DNA of 64,000 bases from Haloferax prahovense DSM 18310 (lineage in GTDB: Archaea > Halobacteriota > Halobacteria > Halobacteriales > Haloferacaceae). Below the pieces are notes generated by a model. The model saw nothing but the letters and a program-made list of their open reading frames with translations, searched no databases and was not told the DNA's origin. Position numbers and translations under genes: made by a program. The DNA is taken from contig NZ_AOLG01000014.1 in the NCBI RefSeq assembly GCF_000336815.1, positions 86,184 to 150,183 of the forward strand. The letters run 5' to 3'. Positions 50,611 to 59,461 of this stretch are shown here, in pieces (the stretch's first letter is position 1; each line of letters opens with the position of its first letter).

Positions 50611-52953
50611 ATGGGTCGACGAGACTCGAACACGGGCGATTCCCTCCCGCTGGTCGGGCGCATGCGAGCCGCGGTCCGCGGGCTCGCGTTCGACGTCGAC
50701 TTCACCATCGACATCGACCGGACGCGAACGCGTCGACGACTCGCAGCGCTCTGCGTCTCGCTTCTCGTCGGACTCGTCGTGACGTGGTTCGCGGTCGACC
50801 TCTTTCCGTACCACACCGTCAACGACGACGAGGGCGTCTATCTCACGCAGGCTGCGATGCTCCTCGAAGGCAAGCTGTTCCTCTATCCCGGCCCGCTGAC
50901 GGAGGCCGTCAGACCGTGGTTCTTCGTGGTGCAGGAGACGCCGAGCGCCCCCGGCGGCGTCCAGCTCTACTCGAAGTACTCGCCGGCCGTTCCGGCGCTG
51001 TTCGCGGTCGGTCTCGCGGTCGGGCTTCCGAACCTCGTGTTGGGAGCCATCGCCGCGATGTCCGCCGCTTTGGTCTACGCGCTCGCCGCCGACGCGTTCG
51101 ACCGGACGACCGGAGTCGTCGCGGCGGGGCTGCTCGGGCTCTCGCCGCTGTTTCTGCTCACTTCGTCGACGTTCCTCGCGTACGCGCCGACGACGATGCT
51201 CAACCTCGGCTTCGCCGTCTGCTACGTCCGGGCCGCTCGTCGCGACTCCTCGGGCTACGCCGTCGTCGCCGGTGCGCTCGTCGGCGCGGCGTTCTTCGCC
51301 CGCCCCTACACCGCCGTGCTGTTCGCCCTGCCGTTCATCGCCCACTCGCTGTGGGCGCTCGCGACAGCCCGCCGCGCGGGGACTGCCTGGGTCGTCTTCC
51401 GCCGGTACGCCGCCATCGCGCTCCCCGGACTCGCGTTCGTCGGCCTGACGCTCGCCTACAACGCCGTCGTGACGGGCGACCCGCTCACGTTCCCCTACAT
51501 CGCCTTCGCCCCGCGGGACGGCATCGGCTTCGGCGAGCGGGCCATCCTCGGCTACGAGGTCTTCTACACGCCCGAACGAGGGGTTGAGACCGCAATCGAA
51601 GCGCTCGACCTGCTCGTGACGCGCTGGGGACCGATGGGCTGGCTTGGCTCCGTCGCCGCGATGTTCGGCCTCGGCGTCACGACCCACCGCTGGTGGGGTC
51701 ACAAGACCGGCCGGAACCTCCGCGGGAGCGCGAGACGACGACACCACGGCCTCGGCGGCCGCGACCGCGCCTTCACCGAACTCTCAGACGACGCCCTCGC
51801 CTGCGTCGTCGCGGGCGTGTTCGCCTCGGTGTTCGTCGGCAACGCCGCCTTCTGGGGGACGCACAACGGCCTTCGAAACGGTCTCATCGACCTCCTCGGG
51901 CCGTTCTATCACTTCGACGCGCTCGTCCCGCTCGCGGTGTTCGGCGCGGCCGGAATCGTCGCCGGCGCTCGCCTCCTCCGCCGGCTGGCCCACCGCCGCT
52001 TTTCGGCCTCGGAGGCCCGGGGCGTCGTCTTCTCGGTGCTCCTCGTCTCGGCGCTCGTCGCCGGCGGCGTGACGGTCGGGGCGGTCGAGGAGCCCTACGA
52101 CGAGAACCGACTCCGAACCGAGAACCTTGCGGCGACCTACGAACCGCTCCTCGACGCCGGCTTCGAACACCCGCCGCTGACGCCGTCGGTTCCAAGCGTC
52201 GGTACCGGCGGTCTCGGGAGCGGTGGCGGCATCGGACTCGGTGGTGACTCGGCCGCGACGGGCAACGAGACGAAGGCGCTCGTCTTCCACCCCGACCCCT
52301 ACGGCGACTGGTCGGCTCATCCCTTCCAGACACTCCGCAACGACCCCGGCTTCGACGGCCCGGTGGTGTACGCCATCGACGACGGGGCCGAACAGGACTT
52401 CGCGGTCCTCGACGCGACGAATCGGACCCCGTACCGGTTCACCTATCGAGGGACGTGGACCGGAGCGGTGGACGCCGTCGAGCCGGAACTGACCCGACTC
52501 GACGTGCTGTCGGGCGAGCGGGTCGACGCGACGACGACGCTCGGCGCGCCCGAGGGGACGAACACGGTGTCGATTCGCGTCGAGACCGACGAGGGCTACG
52601 CCCGCTACGACGCGGCGATGGCCGAGAGCCTGACCGTCGAGTGGTCGTTCTCGCCCGACGGCGTGGCCGTGACGAACCGCCCGCTCGCCGCCGGCCCCCA
52701 GCAGCTGTCGATTCCGCCGGGCGCGAGCGAGGTCGACCTCGCGGTGACCTACGTCGGCGACTTCGGCGAGACGGTCACGTACCGACAGACCGTGACGGTC
52801 GAGCGCTCCGGCGACGAGGTTCGCGTCGTCTGGCCGCCGGAGACCCGCGTCTGCCGGCTGACCACCGACTGTGGGACCGAAGGCGAGTGGGTCGGTCCCG
52901 ACGGCGACTACCTCGACGGCGTCTCGGTCGAGACTGACGCGCGCGTCGCCTGA
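50611..52953 (+). CDS. Large membrane protein, GT-C/GT39-like
   Basis: 780 residues. About 10-11 predicted membrane helices in the first 500, with a DDE-type loop early (FPYHTVNDDEGVYLTQAAMLLEG, Asp-Asp-Glu at 72-74) typical of GT-C glycosyltransferases of the PMT/GT39 type that use dolichol-linked donors. A charged cytoplasmic segment follows, then after about residue 500 an extracytoplasmic domain with repeated beta strands. It starts 2 bases after the ATPase gene stop, so it may be co-transcribed with the iron operon; a link of iron to surface glycosylation is speculative. Confidence 0.65.
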   Translation: MGRRDSNTGDSLPLVGRMRAAVRGLAFDVDFTIDIDRTRTRRRLAALCVSLLVGLVVTWFAVDLFPYHTVNDDEGVYLTQAAMLLEGKLFLYPGPLTEAVRPWFFVVQETPSAPGGVQLYSKYSPAVPALFAVGLAVGLPNLVLGAIAAMSAALVYALAADAFDRTTGVVAAGLLGLSPLFLLTSSTFLAYAPTTMLNLGFAVCYVRAARRDSSGYAVVAGALVGAAFFARPYTAVLFALPFIAHSLWALATARRAGTAWVVFRRYAAIALPGLAFVGLTLAYNAVVTGDPLTFPYIAFAPRDGIGFGERAILGYEVFYTPERGVETAIEALDLLVTRWGPMGWLGSVAAMFGLGVTTHRWWGHKTGRNLRGSARRRHHGLGGRDRAFTELSDDALACVVAGVFASVFVGNAAFWGTHNGLRNGLIDLLGPFYHFDALVPLAVFGAAGIVAGARLLRRLAHRRFSASEARGVVFSVLLVSALVAGGVTVGAVEEPYDENRLRTENLAATYEPLLDAGFEHPPLTPSVPSVGTGGLGSGGGIGLGGDSAATGNETKALVFHPDPYGDWSAHPFQTLRNDPGFDGPVVYAIDDGAEQDFAVLDATNRTPYRFTYRGTWTGAVDAVEPELTRLDVLSGERVDATTTLGAPEGTNTVSIRVETDEGYARYDAAMAESLTVEWSFSPDGVAVTNRPLAAGPQQLSIPPGASEVDLAVTYVGDFGETVTYRQTVTVERSGDEVRVVWPPETRVCRLTTDCGTEGEWVGPDGDYLDGVSVETDARVA

Positions 52954-52954
52954 G

Positions 52955-52973
52955 CGAGAGCCGGGGGCTCTCG
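52955..52973 (+). terminator. Hairpin after the GT-C-like gene
   Basis: CGAGAGCC-GGG-GGCTCTCG, 8 perfect base pairs, begins one base after the TGA. It is a probable 3' end signal for the operon from 46675, though no T run follows directly. Confidence 0.5.
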
Positions 52974-53030
52974 GGCGCTTGGCGTCGGGTGAAAAATGAA
53001 ACCGTGATTCGGTTCGAGTTCGTTCGGTTC

Positions 53031-53052
53031 GTCCGCGGTCGGTGCCGCGGAC
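53031..53052 (-). terminator. Hairpin after the NarK-type gene
   Basis: GTCCGCGG-TCGGTG-CCGCGGAC is an 8-bp perfect stem. On the minus strand it is 31 bases past the transporter stop and is followed about 30 bases later by TTTCATTTTT near 52990-53000. It is a probable terminator of that gene. Confidence 0.5.
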
Positions 53053-53082
53053 AGACGTGTCGCGGTCGTCGCAGTCGGCGAC

Positions 53083-54396
53083 TCAATCGTCCGCCGGGCC
53101 GGTCGCGCCCGACGAGCCGAGGAAGCCGTCGATAGTCGCGCGCTTCGCGATGTGCGGGCGGTAGACCCACGCGTTCAGGAGGACGATGGGAACCATCGTC
53201 GCCGCGACGAGCGCGTAGCCGACGTGCAGGTTCGGCAGGAGCACCGACGAGTAGACGAGCGGGTAAGCGATGCCGCCGATGGTACCGACACCGCCGACGA
53301 CGCCCGCGACGGCCCCGGAGCTGTTGGGGAACATCGCCGGAACCTGTGCGAAGATGGCACCTTCCGCGAACGCGCAGGCCATGCCGACCATGAAGCCGGC
53401 GGCCACCGCGATGAGGACGGCTCCGGAGAGACCGGCGAGCGTCATGGCGAGCATGGAGACGATGATGAACGAGAGCGACACGAACGTCCACTGCTCGCGG
53501 TAGCGGCCCTTGAACACGGGCAGGATGTCCATCTCCCTGCGCGCCAGCACGTCGCTGACGTAGCCGCCGATGGGACGGAGCAGGCCGGCCGCGATGGAGA
53601 ACGTGGCCGCGAACGTGCTCGCGAGCACGAGGTTGTTCGTGTTGAACGCCTCGCGGTAGTAGGTGGCGAGCCAGCCGTTCATCGAGAGTTCGAGGCCGAA
53701 GCTCATGACGTAAGCGAGCGCGAGCGCGACGGTCCCGTACCGGGTGGCCGTGTGGACCCACTGCTTGAGCGTCGCGTTGTCGGCGGTCGCCTGCCGACGC
53801 TCGTCGGTCGCCGCGGCCTCGCCGAGGACGTAGTAGGCGACCGCGAGCAGAATCGAGACGATACCGGTGTAGAAGAACGCCGCCCGCCAGTTGCTCTGGA
53901 AGAGCGGCCCGCTCCAGTCCGCGCCGAACACGCGGGGCAGGATGAGCGCACCGCCGGCGGCACCGGCGTTCCCGACGCCGGCGTAGATTCCCTCGGCCAT
54001 GCCGAGGTTCTCCTCTTCGAACCACTCGGAGACGTGCTGGATGCCGATGACGAACGTGATGCCCGCCGTGGCGACGATGAGGCGTTCGATGAAGAACACG
54101 GTGTAGCTCTCGGCGAAGGCGCTCGCCATCGAGAACACCCCGACGTAGCCGAGGACGATAGCGAACACCACCGGCGCGCCGAACTTATCGGAGAGCCAGC
54201 CGGTGAGGATGCGGCCGAAGGGCGCGAGCCAGATTGCCGCGCTCGCCAAGATACCGATTTCCGCGAGCGAGAGCCCGAACTCCTCCGCCATCGGCCCCGT
54301 GAAGGGCGCGAACGAGAACCAGATGAGGAAGGAGAAGTTGAACCCGATAGTGGCGAGAAGCAGCGTCCGCCACTTGGTCATCTTTACGAGACCCAT
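53083..54396 (-). CDS. NarK-type MFS nitrate/nitrite transporter
   Basis: A 437-residue, about 12-helix MFS protein. NNP-family marks are [10 protein letters not shown] (helix 5) and [15 protein letters not shown] (helix 11), the two glycine-rich nitrate signatures, plus the MFS loop [14 protein letters not shown] and [10 protein letters not shown]. It probably exchanges or imports nitrate/nitrite. The start at 54396 ([10 protein letters not shown]) is chosen; 54423 would add a cysteine-rich oddity and 54381 is possible. The 266-base AT-rich upstream region has a palindrome (see 54572-54588). No nitrate reductase gene lies in the window. Confidence 0.78.
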   Translation of the reverse strand: MGLVKMTKWRTLLLATIGFNFSFLIWFSFAPFTGPMAEEFGLSLAEIGILASAAIWLAPFGRILTGWLSDKFGAPVVFAIVLGYVGVFSMASAFAESYTVFFIERLIVATAGITFVIGIQHVSEWFEEENLGMAEGIYAGVGNAGAAGGALILPRVFGADWSGPLFQSNWRAAFFYTGIVSILLAVAYYVLGEAAATDERRQATADNATLKQWVHTATRYGTVALALAYVMSFGLELSMNGWLATYYREAFNTNNLVLASTFAATFSIAAGLLRPIGGYVSDVLARREMDILPVFKGRYREQWTFVSLSFIIVSMLAMTLAGLSGAVLIAVAAGFMVGMACAFAEGAIFAQVPAMFPNSSGAVAGVVGGVGTIGGIAYPLVYSSVLLPNLHVGYALVAATMVPIVLLNAWVYRPHIAKRATIDGFLGSSGATGPADD

Positions 54397-54571
54397 ACGC
54401 CCACCCCCGACACAGTAGCACAATCGTGTATTATTCTACCTTTTTCTTGCATTGATTTGGACATCATGTAGCGGATAGCACAGAGTTCTAATTGAAAAAC
54501 TCTGCCCACAATGTCCCATAAACACTTATCGAATGTTTAGAGAACTGGACCAGATAGAAACAATATTACCA

Positions 54572-54588
54572 ATATTATTCGATAATAT
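54572..54588. promoter_or_regulatory. AT-rich palindrome upstream of NarK-type gene
   Basis: ATATTAT-TCG-ATAATAT, a perfect 7-base inverted repeat with a 3-base spacer, lies 176 bases before the NarK-type start in an AT-rich stretch that also has a second AATATTA (54562-54568). It may bind a regulator of nitrate or anaerobic response; inference only. Gene 54663-57116 ends on the other side, so the palindrome can serve only the transporter. Confidence 0.4.
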
Positions 54589-54662
54589 ACCGAGTTGTAC
54601 TGTGGACATACGTCCAAAAACACTCTGAGAATATGAATCTGGTGGTGAGTTCTCGTCGGTCG

Positions 54663-57116
54663 TTACGGGTCGCGACGCCAGACGACGGCCGCCCCGTTGG
54701 CGAGTGCGACCGCGAGCGGGTCGGACGGGGCGGTCGAGTCGTCGGGTTCCTCGACGCCGGGAGCGACTAACGCCGGCTCCCAGCCGTCGGTCGGAATCGC
54801 GGGCGCGTTCTCGTCTTCGGCGGCGTCGTCGGCGAGCCTCGCTGGCGACACCTCGACGGGGACGCCCTCCATATTGGCGGCGAAGAGCAACTGCTCTCTA
54901 TCACCCTCGTCCGGGGCGGTCCGGAAGCCGTAGTAGAGGACCGTCCCGTCGGTCGGGTGGCGGTAGGCGAAGTAGTCGTCGTCGTCGAGGTCGGCGATGA
55001 GCCACGGGCGGTCGTGGCGGAACTCGCGGGTTTCGAGGCGGAAGGCGGTCCGCTCGTCGTCCTGTTCGTCGCGCCAGTGGTCGAGGTTCGCGAAGTCGTG
55101 CACGTCGCGCATCCACGCGTCGCCGTATGCTTCGAGGTCCGCGGCCGAGAGGTCGTCGCCGAGCGGTTGGTCCATCGCCGAGAGCATAGCCGCCATCACG
55201 TCGAGGTCGTAGTCGGTCGCGCCGACCGCCGAGGAGAGGGCGTTCATGAAGGTCAACAGTTCCTCGCGGGAATCGAAGCCGAGGCCCTTCACGCGCCGGA
55301 AGAAGCGGTCGTCCTCGAAGTCCTCGTCGCGCACCTGCCAGTAGCAGAACTTCGACTCGTCGGAGACGACCTTGACGTTCCACGTCGGGTCGGTGTCGCG
55401 GACGAACCCCCACGGCGCGCGCATGTTCGCGTGGACGAAGTCCATCGGGACGCCCGGCAGGAAGCAGTGAAATAGCATCGACGACGCGGCGTTGTCGTAC
55501 GCCTCGTCCAGCGTCTCCGGGTAATCGTCGCCGAGGTAGGGGTTGACCGGCGACTGGTTGAACTCGACCGTCGGGTCGATTTGGGTCCCGCGGCGGACGG
55601 TGTCGTGGTTGGCGACGCCCGTCAGCCAGTTGCCGCCGAACTCGCCGACCTCGCGGACGCGCCACCACTTCGTCGCCCAGAAGGTGAGGAGCGCGGGGGT
55701 GTTGTGCGCGAAGGTGATGGGCGACCACTGGAACGAGTGGGGATGTTGCTCGATGAGCGCGCGGTACGAGGAGGCGAGTTCCCAGTCCTCCCGCGGCCAC
55801 GGCCGCCCGTCCTCGTAAATCATCCACGGCCGGTACTCCGTGCCGGCGACCTCCTGGGTCACGCGGTCCATCTCCGCGAGGAAGTCGTCGTCGTGGTACA
55901 TTTCGCCCGTCTCAGGGTCGTGGGAGGTGAAGTCCTGCGCGCCGTCGACGCGGATGCCGTCGGCACCGAAGTCCATCTTGCGCCGCTGAATCTCCAAGAA
56001 GACGGCGCGCGCGGTCGGTTCCGTGTAGTCGAGGTGCTTGCCGTACATCCCCGGACCGAGGACGTACCGGTCCGAGAGGAGTTCCGCGCCGCGGTTGTCG
56101 GCGTGCCCGAGCGCGATGTCGAAGACGACCTTTATCGGTCGCGGGAGGTCGTGGCACGCGGCGATGAAGTCAACCAGTTCGTCCGGACGGCCGGTCTCGA
56201 GGACCGCCGGGTTCGGCGCGGAAAAGGCGCTGACGACGATGTCGTAGCCCCAGTTTATCAGTTCGGGGCGGGCGACGGCGACCGTCGCCTCGGCGGCCGA
56301 GTCGTCGGCGACGCTCCAGAAGTCGTGTTCCTCCTCGTTCTCGGTCAGCGGCTCGACGGGCATCAGCTGAATCCCGTCGTAGCCGGCGAAGGCGCGCTCC
56401 CACGGGACGAGGTCGTCGCCGGCGCGCTGTTTCGCGGCGATTCCCTCGTACACCTCGGCGAGGCCGGCGAGCGACCCGCGCGCCGTGGCGGTTCCGGGGT
56501 GAATTTCGAGCATGCTCGTCGCGGGGTCGATGCGCGGGAGGCCGCTGTCCTCGGTCGTGGCGACCCGCTCGTCGTCGGTCCCGAGCGCCTCGAAGTAGTC
56601 GCGGTCGGCGCGGGTCTCGTCCAGCTTGTCGAGGTCGTACACCTCGGCGGGCGCGAACGCCCCGAACGGGACCGAGTACGCGACGGGGTCCTGAACCGTT
56701 CGCTCCTCGCCGTCGTCGCCCTCGTAGACGAGTCGGTAGAGCGCGCCGAGGGTGTCGCGAGTGCCGGCGCGAACGCCCTCGACGGCCGCCCAGTGGTACT
56801 CGCCGACCCGGCGCATCGGGACGCGGTGGCGGTCGAACGCCACGCGCCGATGGTCGGTCTCGCCGGGGTCGAGGTCGGCCGGCGGCGTCAGGAGTTCCAG
56901 TTCGACCGCGGCCTCGGAGACGCCGGCCTCGACGAGGTCCGGCGTCCAGAAACCGAACTCGACGACACCGTCGTGAACGTGCGCGCCGAGTTTCGTCGTC
57001 AGCGCCTTGGCGGCCGAGAAGTCGTCGTCGTTGCTCTCGACGACCGCCTCGTGCCACGAGGCGAGGACGTCGGTTCGGTCGGCGTGCAGGGTCGGGGTGG
57101 GGGAGTTCGTGCTCAT
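54663..57116 (-). CDS. GH13-like glycoside hydrolase, possibly glucosylglycerol hydrolase
   Basis: 817 residues with the GH13 barrel in the centre. The catalytic set is Asp391 in GIRVDGAQDF (nucleophile), Glu435 in MIYEDGRPWP (acid/base) and His504-Asp505 in VANHDTVRR; region I is VVFDIALGHADN. The sequence around RVDGAQDF recalls cyanobacterial glucosylglycerol hydrolase (GghA), but I cannot confirm this. It has no signal peptide, so it is cytoplasmic. N-terminal 170 residues form a beta domain. It lies beside the amylase gene on the same strand. Confidence 0.75.
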   Translation of the reverse strand: MSTNSPTPTLHADRTDVLASWHEAVVESNDDDFSAAKALTTKLGAHVHDGVVEFGFWTPDLVEAGVSEAAVELELLTPPADLDPGETDHRRVAFDRHRVPMRRVGEYHWAAVEGVRAGTRDTLGALYRLVYEGDDGEERTVQDPVAYSVPFGAFAPAEVYDLDKLDETRADRDYFEALGTDDERVATTEDSGLPRIDPATSMLEIHPGTATARGSLAGLAEVYEGIAAKQRAGDDLVPWERAFAGYDGIQLMPVEPLTENEEEHDFWSVADDSAAEATVAVARPELINWGYDIVVSAFSAPNPAVLETGRPDELVDFIAACHDLPRPIKVVFDIALGHADNRGAELLSDRYVLGPGMYGKHLDYTEPTARAVFLEIQRRKMDFGADGIRVDGAQDFTSHDPETGEMYHDDDFLAEMDRVTQEVAGTEYRPWMIYEDGRPWPREDWELASSYRALIEQHPHSFQWSPITFAHNTPALLTFWATKWWRVREVGEFGGNWLTGVANHDTVRRGTQIDPTVEFNQSPVNPYLGDDYPETLDEAYDNAASSMLFHCFLPGVPMDFVHANMRAPWGFVRDTDPTWNVKVVSDESKFCYWQVRDEDFEDDRFFRRVKGLGFDSREELLTFMNALSSAVGATDYDLDVMAAMLSAMDQPLGDDLSAADLEAYGDAWMRDVHDFANLDHWRDEQDDERTAFRLETREFRHDRPWLIADLDDDDYFAYRHPTDGTVLYYGFRTAPDEGDREQLLFAANMEGVPVEVSPARLADDAAEDENAPAIPTDGWEPALVAPGVEEPDDSTAPSDPLAVALANGAAVVWRRDP

Positions 57117-57253
57117 GGTGAATCGGGCTGGTCGGGCCGAACGGAGGCAGAGGTGGAGTTGAAGCGGGAGCGGCGACCGAACGATGGGCGGGAACCGGGA
57201 CGCGAGATGGGAAATCCGGGATTCGAGACGGTCGAAAAACGGGGCGAGAGACG

Positions 57254-59287
57254 TTACGCGAGCGGGCAGACGACCACGTCATCGACGCGGATACCGCCCT
57301 CGGCGGCGACGGAGTCACCGGAGATGACGTCGGTCGCGTCGACCGCGAGGTCGCCGACGTCGACCGTGGTCGAACCGGGTGCGAAGTTGAGCGCACAGAG
57401 GTACGAGCCGTCGTCGTGGTCGCGGACGAACGCGACCGCGCGGTCGGAGTCGGCCTCGTAGTCGATGCGGCGGAACGTCCCGTCGTACCGGAGCGCGGGC
57501 GTCTCGTCGCGGAGTTCGATGAGTCGCTCGTAGTGCTCGCGGATGTCGTCGCGGGCGTGGTCCCACGCGAGGGCGTCCCGACGGCCGCGCTGGCCGATTT
57601 CCTGTCCGCCGTAGACCATCGGCACGCCGGGGAGCGTAAAGAGCGCGCCCGCGGCGGCCAGCGCCTCGTCCTCGCCGCACTCGACGATGTAGCGCGTCTC
57701 GTCGTGGTTTTCGAGGTAGAGCATGAACGCCGCGTGGTCGGGGAAGCCGACCTGCGTGCGCTGTTCGATGGCATCGAGAATCCGTTCGGCGGGCTCGTCG
57801 CCGCGGCCGACCTGCCGGAGCGTGAAGTACAGCGTCGTGTCGAAGTGCATGTCGAACATGCCCTCGTGGAAGTCGGCGATGTACGGGATGGTCTCGTCCA
57901 GAAGCAGGAACTCGGGGTCTTTCGCCTTCACGCGGTCGCGAATCTCCTGCCAGAACGTGTCGGGGACGGCCCACGCCATGTCGCAGCGAAAGCCGTCGAC
58001 CACCTCGGCCCACATGTCCACCGCGTCGAGCAGGTAGCGCCGGACTTCGAGGTTCCGGTGGTCGAAGTTGGCGATGTACTCCCAGTCGAAGTAGGTGCCC
58101 GGCTCGCCGCTCTCCTGCCACTCGTACCAGTCGTAGTACTCCGAGTCGGGGTTCTTGTAGGCGTCTTCGAAGAACGGGTGGGCGCGGGCGGAGTGGTTGA
58201 GCACGAGGTCGAAAAGCACCTTCATGCCGCGGTCGTGAGCGGCCTCGACGAACTGTTCGTAGTCCTCGCGGGTGCCGAGGTCCTCCGCAATGTCGTAGAA
58301 GTCAACGATGTTGTAGCCGTGGGGCGCGTGGTCGTTCTGGAGGACGGGCGTGAGCCACAGGCAGTCGACGCCGAGCGATTCGAGGTAGTCGAGTCTGGTT
58401 TCGAGCGCCTCGAAGGTGTTGTCGACGCCCTCGACATCGGAGGCGTAGCCGCGGACGTAAATTTCGTAGAGCGTCACCTCCTGTGCCCACTGCGGCGGGT
58501 CGTTGGGGCGGGAGACGGACGCGCTTCCCGCGCCGGAGCCGTCTGCGTGGCCGGTTACGTCGGTCTGGACCGCTTCTGTCTCCGTCTCGGCGAATCCGCC
58601 GTCGGCGACGGCCTCGCGCTCGACGGTGACGGTGTCGGGCACGCTGTACGTCTCGTCGAGGGCGACCGCGTGGACGCGGAGTCGGTCGCCGACCGCCGAA
58701 AGCGGGACCCGGAGTTCCCAGCCGTCGGTCTCGACGGCCGCGTCGTCGATCTCGTCGCGGTCGTCGACGACGAACTCGACCACGAGGTCGTCGCGGCCGG
58801 TGTCGCTGTCGGGGTTCGGTTGCGGGTCCGCGCGGACGACGACGACGCCGTCTTCGACGGTCGCGTCGAGCCTGATGCGCGGCCGACCTCCCCGTCCCCG
58901 CTGGGCGTCGCCGGCACCGCTTCCGGAGCCGGACGCGCCGCCGCTGAACCCAGTCGGGCGTGCGGAGCCGCTCTGTCCGCTGTAGCCGCTCATCCCGCTC
59001 ATCCCGCTCGCGCCGCTCCTGACGGAGCCGGCGGGCAGGTAGGAACCGGGGAAGACCCGGACGGTGAGCGTGTGCGTCGCGTCGGGCGCGTCGAGTTCGA
59101 CGACGTAGCGGCCGGCCGCGTCGGGCGTGAACTGTACGACTGCGGTGTCTTCGTCGAGTTCGAGACTGCTGGCGACCGGCGCGCTCCGAACCCGCCACGA
59201 GTAGTCGGCGTCGGGGTCGGGGTCGCGAGGTGCGAGTTGTACTGACTCGCCGACAGCCATGAACTGCGGCGGTCCTGGGTGTTGCAT
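57254..59287 (-). CDS. Alpha-amylase family GH13, with N-terminal extension
   Basis: 677 residues, probably cytoplasmic maltodextrin hydrolase. The GH13 barrel (about 270-600) has region I LVLNHSA (360-366), nucleophile Asp436 in GFRCDMAW, acid Glu465 in LLLDETIP and Asp529 in ENHDETR. The N-terminus has an Ig-like beta domain (1-85), a Ser/Gly/Met-rich low-complexity stretch (residues 89-128) and a second beta domain (135-225). No signal peptide is seen. A TATA-like element about 30 bases before ATG 59287 supports the start. It is divergent from the GH15 gene and 137 bases upstream of the other GH13 gene. Confidence 0.88.
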   Translation of the reverse strand: MQHPGPPQFMAVGESVQLAPRDPDPDADYSWRVRSAPVASSLELDEDTAVVQFTPDAAGRYVVELDAPDATHTLTVRVFPGSYLPAGSVRSGASGMSGMSGYSGQSGSARPTGFSGGASGSGSGAGDAQRGRGGRPRIRLDATVEDGVVVVRADPQPNPDSDTGRDDLVVEFVVDDRDEIDDAAVETDGWELRVPLSAVGDRLRVHAVALDETYSVPDTVTVEREAVADGGFAETETEAVQTDVTGHADGSGAGSASVSRPNDPPQWAQEVTLYEIYVRGYASDVEGVDNTFEALETRLDYLESLGVDCLWLTPVLQNDHAPHGYNIVDFYDIAEDLGTREDYEQFVEAAHDRGMKVLFDLVLNHSARAHPFFEDAYKNPDSEYYDWYEWQESGEPGTYFDWEYIANFDHRNLEVRRYLLDAVDMWAEVVDGFRCDMAWAVPDTFWQEIRDRVKAKDPEFLLLDETIPYIADFHEGMFDMHFDTTLYFTLRQVGRGDEPAERILDAIEQRTQVGFPDHAAFMLYLENHDETRYIVECGEDEALAAAGALFTLPGVPMVYGGQEIGQRGRRDALAWDHARDDIREHYERLIELRDETPALRYDGTFRRIDYEADSDRAVAFVRDHDDGSYLCALNFAPGSTTVDVGDLAVDATDVISGDSVAAEGGIRVDDVVVCPLA

Positions 59288-59428
59288 ACTCACAATCAAC
59301 GTGCCGGGTGACTTTGAGTTTACCCCTGATGGACCCGAGGTTCCGGTTGGAGACGGGTTCTACCGAGTCGCCTCGGCGTCCCCCGAATTCGTCGGTTTGC
59401 AGGCATAAATGATGGAAGATGGGCGGCC

Positions 59429-59439
59429 AATACTTATGG
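59429..59439 (+). promoter_or_regulatory. TATA-like element of the GH15 gene
   Basis: AATACTTATGG, 23-33 bases before the ATG at 59462, fits a leaderless start. The 174-base region with the divergent amylase gene has no other clear repeat. Confidence 0.5.
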
Positions 59440-59461
59440 TTCGAGACCCTCGTCTACCTCT

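Noticed and set aside
49633..52953. 1106-codon frame covering the ABC ATPase and the GT-C-like gene
   Set aside because: The first third is an Arg-rich out-of-frame reading of the ATPase; the real protein starts at 50611 with a normal N-terminus.
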